Shown: piece after piece, positions 42,631 through 51,100 of the stretch | Layout of the letters: each line of letters begins with the position of its first letter | Numbering within the stretch: the stretch's first letter is position 1 | Assembly: GCA_958296385.1 (NCBI GenBank) | Contig: OY282494.1 | Location: forward strand, 1,285,416-1,349,415 | Source of the DNA: an uncultured Dehalococcoidia bacterium | Lineage (GTDB): Bacteria; Chloroflexota; Dehalococcoidia; Lucifugimonadales; UBA3495 | Length of the DNA stretch: 64,000 nucleotides | Direction of reading: 5' to 3' | Notes under the pieces: model-generated | Seen by the model: the letters and a program-made list of their open reading frames with translations, nothing else | What the model was told of the DNA's origin: nothing | Database searches by the model: none | Program-made: the position numbers and the translations under genes

Positions 42631-43734
42631 TCAGGGCTCTCCAGTCGCGGCAACTCCCGCAGCAGGTTCGGAATCCGTATGCTGGCCGTGCGCGTGCTGC
42701 CCCGCAGCGTGCCGGCCGTCGGGATGCGGGCCGTCAGCGTGCCGGCCGTCAGTATGCGGCCCGTCGGTATGCGGCCCGTCGGTATGCGGCCCGTCGGTAT
42801 GCGGGCCGTCGGTATGATGATGGTGCGACGGCAGGCGTCCCGGCGCGGGGTGCGTGTGCGCCTCGGTATCGTGATGGCTGTTGTCCGGCACGGTAGCCAG
42901 CGGCTCCCCCCCGTTCTGCTCCATCCAGAAATGCGCGCTTTCCGCCACCAGCGTCATCCCGTGATACTGGATGACCGGCATCTCGGAACCGTACACCTCC
43001 AGCAGAATGTGCGGCGTAATCACCCGATGCGCCGGCCCGTCGGCCACAATCGCCCCGTTCAGGCACACAATCCGGGGCAGATGCACCGCCACCGCGTTTA
43101 TCTCGTGCGTCGTCAAAATGATGGTAACGCCAGCGTGATTCAAGTCGTGCAGCAAGTGCATCACGTCATCCCGCGTCTTGATGTCCACCCCGGAAGTCGG
43201 CTCGTCCAGCAGCAGCAGCTCCGGGTTGCTAATCAGCGCCCGCGCCAGAAACACCCGCTGCTGCTGCCCCCCGGACAGCTGCCGTATATGACGCCCGGCC
43301 AAATCCGCAATCCCCAGCCGTTCCATCATATCGTAGGCCAGCTCCCGCTCCCGCCGGCGATACCACGGGAACCAGGCGTTGACCATCGTCCGCCCCATCA
43401 TCACCGTTTCCTCCACCGTAACCGGAAAGTTCCAGTCGATGGTTTCCAGCTGCGGCACGTACCCCGCCCGGTTGCGCCGCCCGCTCGCCCGGCCGTACAC
43501 CCGCACCGCCCCCGACATCACGTCCGCCGCCCCCAGCACCGTGCGCAGCAGCGTAGTTTTACCCGACCCGCTCGGCCCCAGCAGCCCCACAAAATCGCCG
43601 GGCATCACGCGCAAACTGACGTCGTTGAGTACCGCAAAGCCGTTATAGCCGGCGGTAACGTTCCGCAGCTCCACAATGGGCTCAGCGTCCGGCGCCGGCC
43701 GGTGCAAATGTTCCAGTTCGGGGGGATGCAGCAT
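42631..43734 (-). CDS. znuC: Metal ABC transporter ATPase with His-rich repeat tail
   Basis: The cytoplasmic ATPase of the metal importer. Walker A GPSGSGKT (residues 53-60), signature LSGGQQQR, Walker B LLLLDEPTSGVD and the switch histidine in TTHEINAVA are all in place, in a normal 250-residue domain. At 367 residues it is about 100 longer than usual: residues 304-352 are nine tandem pentapeptides (T/A/P-D/A-G-P/R/Q-H, for example TDGPH) after HHHH. This tail likely binds zinc, perhaps as a sensor or store at the permease. The matching DNA is a 15-base tandem repeat. Confidence 0.92.
   Translation of the reverse strand: MLHPPELEHLHRPAPDAEPIVELRNVTAGYNGFAVLNDVSLRVMPGDFVGLLGPSGSGKTTLLRTVLGAADVMSGAVRVYGRASGRRNRAGYVPQLETIDWNFPVTVEETVMMGRTMVNAWFPWYRRRERELAYDMMERLGIADLAGRHIRQLSGGQQQRVFLARALISNPELLLLDEPTSGVDIKTRDDVMHLLHDLNHAGVTIILTTHEINAVAVHLPRIVCLNGAIVADGPAHRVITPHILLEVYGSEMPVIQYHGMTLVAESAHFWMEQNGGEPLATVPDNSHHDTEAHTHPAPGRLPSHHHHTDGPHTDGPHTDGPHTDGPHTDGRHADGPHPDGRHAAGQHAHGQHTDSEPAAGVAATGEP
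42679..42825. repeat. 15-base minisatellite encoding His pentapeptides
   Basis: Nine to ten units of 15 bases (plus-strand consensus GGCCCGTCGGTATGC), most exact in the centre, each coding for five residues ending in His on the minus strand. Repeat number can vary in frame. Confidence 0.9.
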
Positions 43735-43770
43735 CTCAGTTATCGCCGTTCCAGCAGTTATTCCTCGCCG

Positions 43771-44817
43771 TTATTGCGGGTACCCCGCCGTAGCCGGCCC
43801 GTCAAACACCGGCCCCACGTCCACCGCGTCCAAAGCCGCTGCGTCCCCGCCCAGCGCGGGAATCATAATCCGCAGGTTATTCACCACCAGCCCCAAATAG
43901 CTGTGCAGCGCGTCCCCCGGCTTGCCCGGCAAGTCGTCGTCGCTAAGGTCGTCAATGTAAGCGGCGCCGGACTCGTCCGCAATGACGCGCATCACGTCGC
44001 TAGGGAACACGTTGGAACCGAATATCGCCGGTATCCCCGCGTCCCGTATTTGCTCAATCAGCCCGGCCACTTCCTGAGCGGACGGCTCCGAGAAATCCGA
44101 GGGGTGCACGGCCCCGATGACGGTCATGCCGTAGCGGTCGGCGAAGTAGGCCCAGGAGTCATGGTAGGTCAGCAGCTTGCGGTTCGGCGGCGGCACGGTA
44201 GCCACGGCGGTCTTGATGGCCCCGTCAAGGATGGCGATGCGCGCGGCGAAAGCGTCGTAGTTGGCCGCATAATAATCCCCATTCTCCGCATCCCTGTCCG
44301 ACAGCGTTTGACGAACCACCTCAGCGTACCGCAGCGCCAGTATCGGGTCCGGCCAGAGATGCGGGTTGGGATAGCCTTGCGCCTCCGGGAACGAGAAGTC
44401 AAACTTCCACTGGTCGCGCCCGATGCTCTCATCCCCCAGGCTGACGATAGCCGCGCCCGATTTCAGATTAGCCTCGGCCAGCTCCAGCGTAGGTTCCTCC
44501 AGAAACAGGCCGTTCAGAATCACCAGATCGGCATTGGCAAGCACGGTTGCCACCGATGGCGCCGGCTCAAAGGTATGCGAGTTCACCCCCTCCGGCACAA
44601 TTCCTTGCAGCCGGATGCGCGTTCCGCCGATGTTCTCGACGATGCTGGTGATTGGGGACACGGTAGTCACAACTTGCAGTACTTCATCTTGGGCGGTAGC
44701 GACGGCAGTATCAGCGGCGGACGGCTGCGGCGCCGCGGCTGCGTCAGGTTGCGAAGTGCAGGCCAGCGCCACCGCGATAGTCGCCGCCATCGCCAGGACA
44801 GTTATGACCATGCGCAT
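43771..44817 (-). CDS. znuA: Metal ABC transporter substrate-binding lipoprotein
   Basis: A 348-residue lipoprotein of the cluster 9 (ZnuA/MntC/PsaA) solute-binding family. The signal is VLAMAATIAVALAC with the lipobox cysteine at about residue 20, followed by an Ala/Pro-rich linker. Metal-ligand positions are visible: GVNSHTFEP, NPHLWPDP, LTYHDSWAYFADRYG and a late acidic YIDDLSDDDLPG. The long His-rich loop of classical ZnuA is absent, which leaves Mn or Fe as alternatives. It is first of the transport genes, with znuC 36 bases downstream. Confidence 0.88.
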   Translation of the reverse strand: MRMVITVLAMAATIAVALACTSQPDAAAAPQPSAADTAVATAQDEVLQVVTTVSPITSIVENIGGTRIRLQGIVPEGVNSHTFEPAPSVATVLANADLVILNGLFLEEPTLELAEANLKSGAAIVSLGDESIGRDQWKFDFSFPEAQGYPNPHLWPDPILALRYAEVVRQTLSDRDAENGDYYAANYDAFAARIAILDGAIKTAVATVPPPNRKLLTYHDSWAYFADRYGMTVIGAVHPSDFSEPSAQEVAGLIEQIRDAGIPAIFGSNVFPSDVMRVIADESGAAYIDDLSDDDLPGKPGDALHSYLGLVVNNLRIMIPALGGDAAALDAVDVGPVFDGPATAGYPQ

Positions 44818-44877
44818 CGTAAAATGTTCTCTCCGGTAAGTTGGGCCAGCCCCCGCCCAGGCAGCGGCGGCCTATGA

Positions 44878-44921
44878 GGGTAATTATCAGATGGAGGTAA
44901 TTAGCAGAGGGGTAATTACCC
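44878..44921. promoter_or_regulatory. Iterated GGTAATTA motif with 12-base palindrome upstream of znuA
   Basis: Three copies of GGTAATTA (starting 44879, 44896, 44911), the last inside the perfect palindrome GGGTAATTACCC (44910-44921). They lie 60-105 bases before the znuA start, between it and the regulator gene. It looks like a Fur/Zur-type operator array; decayed tandem repetition is the alternative. Confidence 0.4.
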
Positions 44922-44952
44922 GGCAGCAAGGCTATTCGGATTCAAAGGCAGG

Positions 44953-45387
44953 CTATTCGGATTCAGCGGTCTGGCATTTGGAGCAAACGCCCCCAATCGT
45001 AAAGTTTTCCACGTCCGGGGCAAATCCAAACTCCCGCTGCAACCGCCGGTTCAGCTCGTCCAGGTAAGCCGGACTGAGGGTTTGCACGGCGTCGCAATGC
45101 GAGCAAACCATATGGTGGTGCCGGTTCTGCTGGTCGGTCAACTCAAAATGCAGCTTGTTGCCAATCACCACCTCCGTAACCACCCCCTCCCGCTTGAGCA
45201 GCTGCAAAGTGCGATAAACGGTAGCCAGGTCAACGTAAGGATGCTGAATTTTAACCTGATTCCAAACCTCATCCGCCCCAACGTGTCCGGACTTCCCAGC
45301 GACAATATCCAGCACCGAAAGACGCTGCGGCGTCATCCGGTAACCCTGGGTGCGCAAACGGTCAACCGCCGAACCATGGCCAGACAT
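44953..45387 (-). CDS. zur: Fur-family regulator, probably Zur
   Basis: A metal-sensing repressor. The winged helix is in LRTQGYRMTPQRLSVLDIVAGKSGHVGADEVWNQV and VDLATVYRTLQLLKREGVV. The sensor half has the HHHMVCSHCDAV (regulatory site plus structural CxxC) and the final structural CSKC. The ATG at 45387 with GCAGG upstream is preferred to ATGs at 45402 and 45438. A TTGACA-16-TATGAT promoter lies 40 bases upstream. It heads the znuACB-MFS string on the same strand, hence Zur rather than Fur, but metal specificity is inferred. Confidence 0.9.
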   Translation of the reverse strand: MSGHGSAVDRLRTQGYRMTPQRLSVLDIVAGKSGHVGADEVWNQVKIQHPYVDLATVYRTLQLLKREGVVTEVVIGNKLHFELTDQQNRHHHMVCSHCDAVQTLSPAYLDELNRRLQREFGFAPDVENFTIGGVCSKCQTAESE

Positions 45388-45425
45388 AGCGTACCTGCTC
45401 ATTATTGCAAAGATTTGCGGAAACC

Positions 45426-45453
45426 AATCATAGCACACCCAACAACCCTGTCA
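45426..45453 (-). promoter_or_regulatory. Promoter of the zur gene
   Basis: Minus strand: TTGACA (45448-45453), 16 bases, TATGAT (45426-45431) with TGC before it (extended). One of the best promoter matches here. Confidence 0.65.
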
Positions 45454-45514
45454 ACGGTGCATAGCGCCCCCCTTTCGGCCATTCTAAGCGCCGGGTGTAA
45501 GCCGTTGCGCCGGA

Positions 45515-45523
45515 TGCTAAAAT
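45515..45523 (+). promoter_or_regulatory. Extended -10 promoter of the HAS-barrel/HerA unit
   Basis: TGC-TAAAAT ends 10 bases before the ATG at 45534, so the transcript would be nearly leaderless. There is no ribosome site in the gap. Confidence 0.35.
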
Positions 45524-45533
45524 CAGCTCATCA

Positions 45534-46151
45534 ATGATGGCGGCGGGTGCGCGGCGCATGGCAAATCCAATAGCGGGTCAGCGGGTAGGGGAGGTTACGG
45601 CGTCCCACACCGAGCGGGTGGAGGGGCAGTGCTACGAACTGCACGCCCCGCCGCCGCTGGGCGCACTGCTGCGCATCGGCTCCCCCCCGGTGTACGCCGT
45701 AGTGCGCCAGATTTGGAACGCCCCCATCGACCCGGCGCGCCCCCTGACCCCGCGCGGCGCCGACCTGGAAACGGTAGATGAGGTTTATGCCAACAACCCC
45801 CAGCTAACCTCGGTTCTGATAACCCGGTTCCAGGCTACGGTAGTAGGCTACGCCATCGGCGCGGCAATCCGCCACGGCCTGCCCCCGGCGCCGCCAATTC
45901 TCCATTCCTTCGTATTCGTCTGCGATGCCGGCGAAATCGCCGCGTTCACGGCACACCCCGGCTATCTGAAACTGCTAACCGCCGAGGGCAATCTCACCGC
46001 AGACCTGGCAATGTCAGCCTTTCTGCGACAGGCCGCAGACGCCGCATCCGACAAACGCGGTTTCCTGCTGCGCGCCGGCCGCACCCTGGCCACCGAGCTG
46101 GCCGACGACGGGCCGCGGCTGCGCACCATCCTGGGAGAAATGGCACTATGA
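45534..46151 (+). CDS. HAS-barrel-like protein, partner of the HerA ATPase
   Basis: A 205-residue soluble protein. The N-terminal half (RVGEVTASHTERVEGQCYEL, GALLRIGSPPVYAVVRQIWNAP) looks like the HAS beta-barrel found at the N-terminus of HerA-type ATPases, and the C-terminal half is helical with Arg-rich ends (AMSAFLRQAADAASDKRGF). Its stop overlaps the start of the ATPase gene (ATGA), so the two are made together. It lacks NurA nuclease motifs. It may be a barrel-only subunit or loader for the ATPase hexamer. Confidence 0.6.
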   Translation: MMAAGARRMANPIAGQRVGEVTASHTERVEGQCYELHAPPPLGALLRIGSPPVYAVVRQIWNAPIDPARPLTPRGADLETVDEVYANNPQLTSVLITRFQATVVGYAIGAAIRHGLPPAPPILHSFVFVCDAGEIAAFTAHPGYLKLLTAEGNLTADLAMSAFLRQAADAASDKRGFLLRAGRTLATELADDGPRLRTILGEMAL

Positions 46152-47854
46152 CGCTGCACGGCAACTCCGGCAAAGTCAACGGCCGGCGCATCGGCGCAGT
46201 GGTCGGCGGCCAGCTTTCCCGCGGCTTGCAGGTGCGCGTTGACCGCGCCGGCGGAACATCCATCGAGGATTTGGCAGTAGGTTCTTTCGTCACCATACAG
46301 GGCCGCAAGCAGCGCTTTTTCGGCGTCATCACCGACGTAGAACTGCGCGTCGCCGATGATAGCCTGCGCCACTTTCCGCCGTCCGGCAGCGCTGATTTCA
46401 CAAATGACGACTTCATCGCCGAAGTAGTCGGCGGCACGACGGCCTACGGCTTGCTGTCCGTAATGCCGGCAATGGCGGCCCCGGACGATGCCACATCCCC
46501 GGAATCGGCATCCCCGGAATCCGCCACGACAATACCGGAGCATTTCGCGCCGGTATTCACGGCGTCGCAAGCCGACATTGACGCCGTGTTCAAGGCGGCC
46601 GGCGATGGGGCAATGTCGCTGGGCGAACCCCAGGGGATGGACGGCGCCAGCGTGCGGCTGGACCTCAGCGCCCTGCCCGCCCGCTCGGTGGGCGTGTTCG
46701 GCGCGTCCGGCTCCGGCAAAACCTTTCTCGCCCGTATGCTGCTGGCCGGCATGGTCAAGCAGGGCGAAGTGGTGTCGCTGGTTTTCGATATGCAGAACGA
46801 GTACGGCTGGCAGGGCCAGGACAACGACCGGGGCCGTCAGGTCAAGGGATTAAAGCAGCTTTTCCCCAGCCGGGTGGTTACGTTCACGCTGGACGAAGCC
46901 AGCAGCCGGCGCCGGGGCATTACCCCGGACGGCGCAGTCCGCATCGGCTACCGGGAAATCCAGCCAGCCGACATTGAGCTGCTGCGGGAATCGCTGAACC
47001 TGACCCCGGTAGCGGCGGCGGCGGCGTATAACCTGGAGCGGCATTTCGGCAGCGGCAACTGGCTCGCCGAATTCGTCGCCAAGTCCGGCCCGGAGATTAC
47101 CGAACTGGCCGAAAGCATCGGCGTGAACGCGTCGGCACTGGGCGCCCTGCATCGCCGCCTGGCCGCGTGGGAGCGGTTCGAGTTTCTCGACCCAGCTGCC
47201 CACGGCAACGCCGCCGCCGACATCGTGCAGCATCTGCAACGCGGCAATCACGTAGTGCTGGAATTCGGCCAGTACGGACGCAACGAGGCGGCCTACGTGC
47301 TGGTCAGCAACCTGCTCACCCGCCGCATCCACGATGAATGGGTGCGCCGCAAAGAGCTGGCCGACGGCGGCCAGGGCGACGACCCCCGCCCGTTAGTCAT
47401 CTTTATTGAGGAAGCACACAAGTTCCTGACGCCGGAAGTAGCCTCGCAAACTATTTTCGGAACCATCGCCCGCGAGTTGCGAAAGTACAACGTCACCCTG
47501 ATGATTGTTGACCAGCGACCCAGCGGCATCGATTCGGAAGTAATGAGTCAACTTGGCACACGACTAACCTGCCGCCTCAACGATGACCGCGACTTGTCGG
47601 CGGCGCTGATGGGCGCCCGGGACGCCGGCCAGCTGCGGGAGGTGCTGGCCCGGTTAGGCAGCAAACAGCAAGCCCTGGTCTTCGGCCACGCCGTCCCCAT
47701 GCCCCTGGTGGTACGCCCCAGAGACTACGATGAAAGTTTCTATCAGGAAATGTCGCTTGGAACCACCGGCGCGCCGGCCGGAACGCCGGCGGTTGCCGAA
47801 ACCGCCGAGGAGCGGATGCAGCGCGAGATTGACGAGCTGTTTCCGCCGGAATAA
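46148..47854 (+). CDS. HerA-like DNA-translocating ATPase (DUF87)
   Basis: A 568-residue P-loop ATPase of the HerA/FtsK superfamily. The HAS barrel is at residues 10-100 (GRRIGAVVGGQLSRGLQVRV, VGSFVTIQGRKQRFFGVITDV). Walker A is GASGSGKTFLARMLL (about 193-207) and Walker B LVIFIEEAHKFL (about 418), followed by sensor IVDQRPSGIDSEVMSQLGTRL. Such hexameric motors drive DNA for repair (with NurA) or for defence. No nuclease gene is adjacent, only the barrel protein and panC. Role open; cytoplasmic. Confidence 0.85.
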   Translation: MTLHGNSGKVNGRRIGAVVGGQLSRGLQVRVDRAGGTSIEDLAVGSFVTIQGRKQRFFGVITDVELRVADDSLRHFPPSGSADFTNDDFIAEVVGGTTAYGLLSVMPAMAAPDDATSPESASPESATTIPEHFAPVFTASQADIDAVFKAAGDGAMSLGEPQGMDGASVRLDLSALPARSVGVFGASGSGKTFLARMLLAGMVKQGEVVSLVFDMQNEYGWQGQDNDRGRQVKGLKQLFPSRVVTFTLDEASSRRRGITPDGAVRIGYREIQPADIELLRESLNLTPVAAAAAYNLERHFGSGNWLAEFVAKSGPEITELAESIGVNASALGALHRRLAAWERFEFLDPAAHGNAAADIVQHLQRGNHVVLEFGQYGRNEAAYVLVSNLLTRRIHDEWVRRKELADGGQGDDPRPLVIFIEEAHKFLTPEVASQTIFGTIARELRKYNVTLMIVDQRPSGIDSEVMSQLGTRLTCRLNDDRDLSAALMGARDAGQLREVLARLGSKQQALVFGHAVPMPLVVRPRDYDESFYQEMSLGTTGAPAGTPAVAETAEERMQREIDELFPPE

Positions 47855-47881
47855 GTCATATATTACTGGTGACGTGTTGCT

Positions 47882-48721
47882 ATGAAAGTCATTAAGACTT
47901 GCGCCGAAATGTCGGCGCTGTGCCAGGCGGCAGAACGCCCGCTGGGACTGGTGCCCACGATGGGCGCGCTCCACGAGGGTCACCTGTCGCTAACCCGGCA
48001 GGCCCGCGCCGACAACGCCGCGCTGGCGGCATCCATATTCGTCAACCCCACGCAGTTCGGCCCACACGAGGACTTCGGCAGCTACCCGCGCCGCCTGGAA
48101 CGGGATTTGGAACTGCTGGCGGCACAGGGAACCGATGTAGTCTTCGCCCCGCCGCCGGAGGAAATATACCCCGCCGGCTTTGACACCTGGATCGAACCCG
48201 GAGCCGTAGCGGAAGGAATGGAAGGCGCCGCCCGCCCCGGCCACTTTCGCGGCGTAGCCACAGTAGTAGCCAAACTATTCGGCATAACGCGCCCCAACCG
48301 GGCATACTTCGGTCAAAAAGACGGCCAACAAGTAGCAGTAATCCGCAAAATAACCACCGACCTCAACCTGGCCGTAAATATAATAACAATGCCAACCATC
48401 CGCGAACCCGACGGCCTGGCCCAAAGCAGCCGCAACGCCAACCTAACCCCCGAACAACGAACCGCCGCCCCGGTAGTCTATCGCGCCCTACGCGCCGCCG
48501 AATCGCTATGGCACACCGGCGAACGAGACGCCGGCCGGTTGCAAGCCGCCGCGCGGGCCGTACTGCAATCCGAGCCGCTGGTAGAGTCGGTGGACTACGT
48601 CAGCGTGGTGGATGCGGATACGATGGCAGCAGTGGATGCGGTAAGCAACCAGCCGGCGATGGTGGCGATAGCGGCGCGAGTGGGCAGCGTGCGGCTGATT
48701 GATAATGTTGTTTTGGTATGA
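47882..48721 (+). CDS. panC: Pantothenate synthetase
   Basis: PanC joins pantoate and beta-alanine using ATP, the last step of vitamin B5 synthesis. The 279-residue protein has the adenylate-forming motifs PTMGALHEGHLSL (HxGH type), FVNPTQFGPHEDF, FGQKDGQQVAVIRKI and the KMSKS-like QSSRNANLTPEQR. Its length matches the family. It starts 27 bases after the HerA-like gene and may be co-transcribed with it; other pan genes are not in the window. Confidence 0.95.
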   Translation: MKVIKTCAEMSALCQAAERPLGLVPTMGALHEGHLSLTRQARADNAALAASIFVNPTQFGPHEDFGSYPRRLERDLELLAAQGTDVVFAPPPEEIYPAGFDTWIEPGAVAEGMEGAARPGHFRGVATVVAKLFGITRPNRAYFGQKDGQQVAVIRKITTDLNLAVNIITMPTIREPDGLAQSSRNANLTPEQRTAAPVVYRALRAAESLWHTGERDAGRLQAAARAVLQSEPLVESVDYVSVVDADTMAAVDAVSNQPAMVAIAARVGSVRLIDNVVLV

Positions 48722-48734
48722 TAGAGTTCGCCCG

Positions 48735-48743
48735 TGCTATAGT
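48735..48743 (+). promoter_or_regulatory. Extended -10 promoter of the DUF262 gene
   Basis: TGC-TATAGT about 30 bases before the ATG at 48774, just past the panC stop. It gives a leader of about 25 bases with AGGAG. Confidence 0.4.
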
Positions 48744-48773
48744 CGCGATTCTGCACGTCAGGAGTGGGAAACG

Positions 48774-50441
48774 ATGCCAGATACCATCAAAGCCAGCGAG
48801 CACAATCTCAATGCCATTTTCAACGATGCTTACCTCTTTGAGATACCTGAGTTCCAACGCCCCTATGCGTGGACTACCGAACAGGTTGACGATTTGCTGG
48901 ACGACCTGCTCTATGCGATGGGCCGGAATGACGATGAACCTTACTTTCTGGGGAGCGTTGTCCTTATCAAGGGAGACGATGCAAAAAGCCAGGTGGTTGA
49001 CGGCCAGCAGCGTTTGACGACGTTGACCATGCTGCTGTGCAGTTTGCGCGAACTGGCGGAAGGAGAATTTCAGACCGCCTTGGATGCTCGTATCCGACAG
49101 AAGCGCGACATATTGGCAGGGACGGAGGAAGTGGTTCGCCTCAGCCTCAGATCCCGTGACCAGTCGTTCTTTCACAAGAACGTTCAGGCCAGCGGTGGGA
49201 TAGGCGGCTTGCTTGCTAACGCGCCAGCAAGGGAAACGGACAGCCAGCAGCGCGTGTTCGAAAATGTCAGGTACTTGCACGAAAAAATGGTGGCTCTTGA
49301 ACCTGACAAGCGGCAGCGTCTGGCTACCTATGTCTTACAACGATGCTATCTGGTGATAGTCTCCACACAGGATATGACCTCTGCGTACCGGATATTCTCG
49401 GTTATGAATGACCGGGGGCTGGATCTTTCGGCGACGGACATTTTGAAGGCCGAAGTCGTCGGCGCTATCGAAGACGCCGAGAAGCAGCACAGTTACGCCA
49501 GCAGATGGGAAGATGTGGAGCAGGAGTTGGGACGCGAACGGTTCGGCGCCCTCTTTGCCCATATACGGATGATTTACGCGAAAGCCAAACAGCGACGGAG
49601 CTTGCAGGAGGAATTCAGAGAGTACGTATTGAAGGCACATTCAGGCGCTGATTTCATTGATCACATTCTGGACCAGTACGACGATGCTTATAAAAGCGCA
49701 CTCGGCTTGCCTAACGGGAGCATCACGAATACGTCGCAGGTCGATACTTATCTGGAGCATTTGAACCGCCTCGAAACCTTTGACTGGATTCCTCCGGCGC
49801 TGGCATTTTTCCATCGCAATCAGCGCAACCAGGAAGAATTTCCTCGGTTCACCAAAGATTTAGAACGGCTGGCCTATGGATTGTTAATCCAGCGTGCAAA
49901 TATCAACGCGCGGATAAGCCGTTATGCAGCAGTTTTGCGTGACATTGAGCAAGGCGACGTCATTTGGCGGGATGACGGGCCGCTTCAGCTAAGTGAGGAT
50001 GAGAAAGCCGCAATTGTGCGTATATTGGATGGTCCAATTTACACACTGCCACGCGTTCCCCAACCTTTGCTGTTGCGGCTGGACAGTTTGCTGGCCGATG
50101 CCGGAGCAATTTACGACCGCTCGATAATATCCATTGAGCACGTACTGCCACAAAACCCGGCAGAGGGTTCTCAGTGGCGTACTTGGTTTCCGGACAACGA
50201 AGTGCGGACGCAATGGACGCATCGGCTTGCCAATCTGGTGCTTTTGTCATTCCGCAAAAACACCAGCGCATCAAATTGGGATTTTGACCGTAAGAAGAGC
50301 ACGTACTTCCAGAGAGGGGGCACGGCGCCTTTCGCGCTCACTACTCAGGTAGTGAATGAAAAGGAATGGACGCCGGCAGTTTTGGAGCGACGCCAGCGTG
50401 AATTGGTTGGCCTTCTCAAAAAGGAATGGCGGCTCGGCTAA
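48774..50441 (+). CDS. DUF262/DUF1524 protein, GmrSD-type restriction factor
   Basis: A 555-residue protein that joins an N-terminal DUF262 domain (FQRPYAWTTEQVDDLL at about 28-43, then VVDGQQRLTTLTML, a DGQQR NTPase/nickase motif) with a C-terminal DUF1524 HNH-type domain (IEHVLPQNP at about 458, then HRLANLVLLSFRKNTSASNWDF). This single-chain layout is that of GmrSD-like type IV systems that cut modified phage DNA. It is followed within 15 bases by a toxin-antitoxin pair, fitting a defence cluster. The ATG at 48774 is chosen for its position after the promoter and ribosome site. Confidence 0.85.
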   Translation: MPDTIKASEHNLNAIFNDAYLFEIPEFQRPYAWTTEQVDDLLDDLLYAMGRNDDEPYFLGSVVLIKGDDAKSQVVDGQQRLTTLTMLLCSLRELAEGEFQTALDARIRQKRDILAGTEEVVRLSLRSRDQSFFHKNVQASGGIGGLLANAPARETDSQQRVFENVRYLHEKMVALEPDKRQRLATYVLQRCYLVIVSTQDMTSAYRIFSVMNDRGLDLSATDILKAEVVGAIEDAEKQHSYASRWEDVEQELGRERFGALFAHIRMIYAKAKQRRSLQEEFREYVLKAHSGADFIDHILDQYDDAYKSALGLPNGSITNTSQVDTYLEHLNRLETFDWIPPALAFFHRNQRNQEEFPRFTKDLERLAYGLLIQRANINARISRYAAVLRDIEQGDVIWRDDGPLQLSEDEKAAIVRILDGPIYTLPRVPQPLLLRLDSLLADAGAIYDRSIISIEHVLPQNPAEGSQWRTWFPDNEVRTQWTHRLANLVLLSFRKNTSASNWDFDRKKSTYFQRGGTAPFALTTQVVNEKEWTPAVLERRQRELVGLLKKEWRLG

Positions 50442-50454
50442 TCGGAGGGCAACG

Positions 50455-50697
50455 ATGGCTAAACGATTACAAGTGTTGCTGGACGAGGCCGAATACGCCT
50501 CGATTCAGAATACGGCTCGGCTCCAGGGGCTGAGCGTTGCCGAGTGGGTGCGTCAGTCCCTCCGCAATGCTCAGCACGGATCCCCCGAATCTATAGAGGC
50601 CAAATTGCGTGCAGTGGCCAAAGCTGCGCAGCATGAATTCCCTACCGCAGACATTGACGATATGCTGCGCGAGATAGACGAGGGGCGAGGCATCTAG
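50455..50697 (+). CDS. Ribbon-helix-helix-type antitoxin
   Basis: An 80-residue small protein with an N-terminal beta strand and helix pair (MAKRLQVLLDEAEYASIQNTARLQGLSVAEWVRQSLR), the sequence pattern of ribbon-helix-helix repressors, and an acidic tail likely to bind the toxin (ADIDDMLREIDEGRG). The GGAGGG site precedes the ATG. Its stop overlaps the GTG of the PIN gene by one base (TAGTG), as in many toxin-antitoxin operons. It should autoregulate the operon. Confidence 0.82.
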   Translation: MAKRLQVLLDEAEYASIQNTARLQGLSVAEWVRQSLRNAQHGSPESIEAKLRAVAKAAQHEFPTADIDDMLREIDEGRGI

Positions 50698-51092
50698 TGA
50701 TTTTCATTGATTCCAACGTGCCTATGTACATCGTAGGCACACCGCACCCGAACAAAGAGAACGCTATGGCTGCGGTTACCGACCTTTTGAGGAACGGCGA
50801 GCGTCTAATCACTGATATAGAGGTTTATCAGGAAATACTCCATCGCTACACCTCTCTCCGGCGTCCGGCGGCTATGGACGCTGCGTTCGAGGTAATTGAC
50901 GCATTGGCGAATGACGTATTGTCTTTTGGGATGCCGGAAATACGCGCCGCCCGCGTACTACTCGCTTTAGTCCCGGGCATCTCCGCACGCGATGCTCTGC
51001 ACGTAGTGGTGATGCAGTCCGCGGGTTGCAATCGCATCTTGAGTTTTGATGCCGGGTTTGACGCTTGCCCCGGCATTGTGCGCGTCAGTTGA
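50697..51092 (+). CDS. PIN-domain toxin (VapC type)
   Basis: A 131-residue PIN-domain RNase. Acidic metal ligands can be placed: Asp5 in IFIDSNVPMYI, Glu43 area in DIEVYQEILHRY, Asp in SARDALHVVVM (about residue 100) and the last in ILSFDAGFDA. VapC toxins cut tRNA or rRNA; the target here is unknown. The start is GTG overlapping the antitoxin stop, and the frame fits the family N-terminus. It converges on etfA with 8 bases between stops. Confidence 0.88.
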   Translation: MIFIDSNVPMYIVGTPHPNKENAMAAVTDLLRNGERLITDIEVYQEILHRYTSLRRPAAMDAAFEVIDALANDVLSFGMPEIRAARVLLALVPGISARDALHVVVMQSAGCNRILSFDAGFDACPGIVRVS

Positions 51093-51100
51093 GCTGTGCC

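Noticed and set aside
42679-42825. Regular repeats that might be read as a CRISPR-like array (also 12099 and 52120).
   Set aside because: Units are 14-15 bases with no unique spacers, and no cas genes are present. The znuC one is coding.
42493-44877. A 794-codon open frame on the plus strand opposite znuC and znuA, and similar long antisense frames at 4855-5706, 37172-39004 and 59474-61225.
   Set aside because: All are opposite well-identified genes. Their products are low-complexity (Arg/Pro/His- or Gly/Val-rich), as expected from GC-rich antisense frames.
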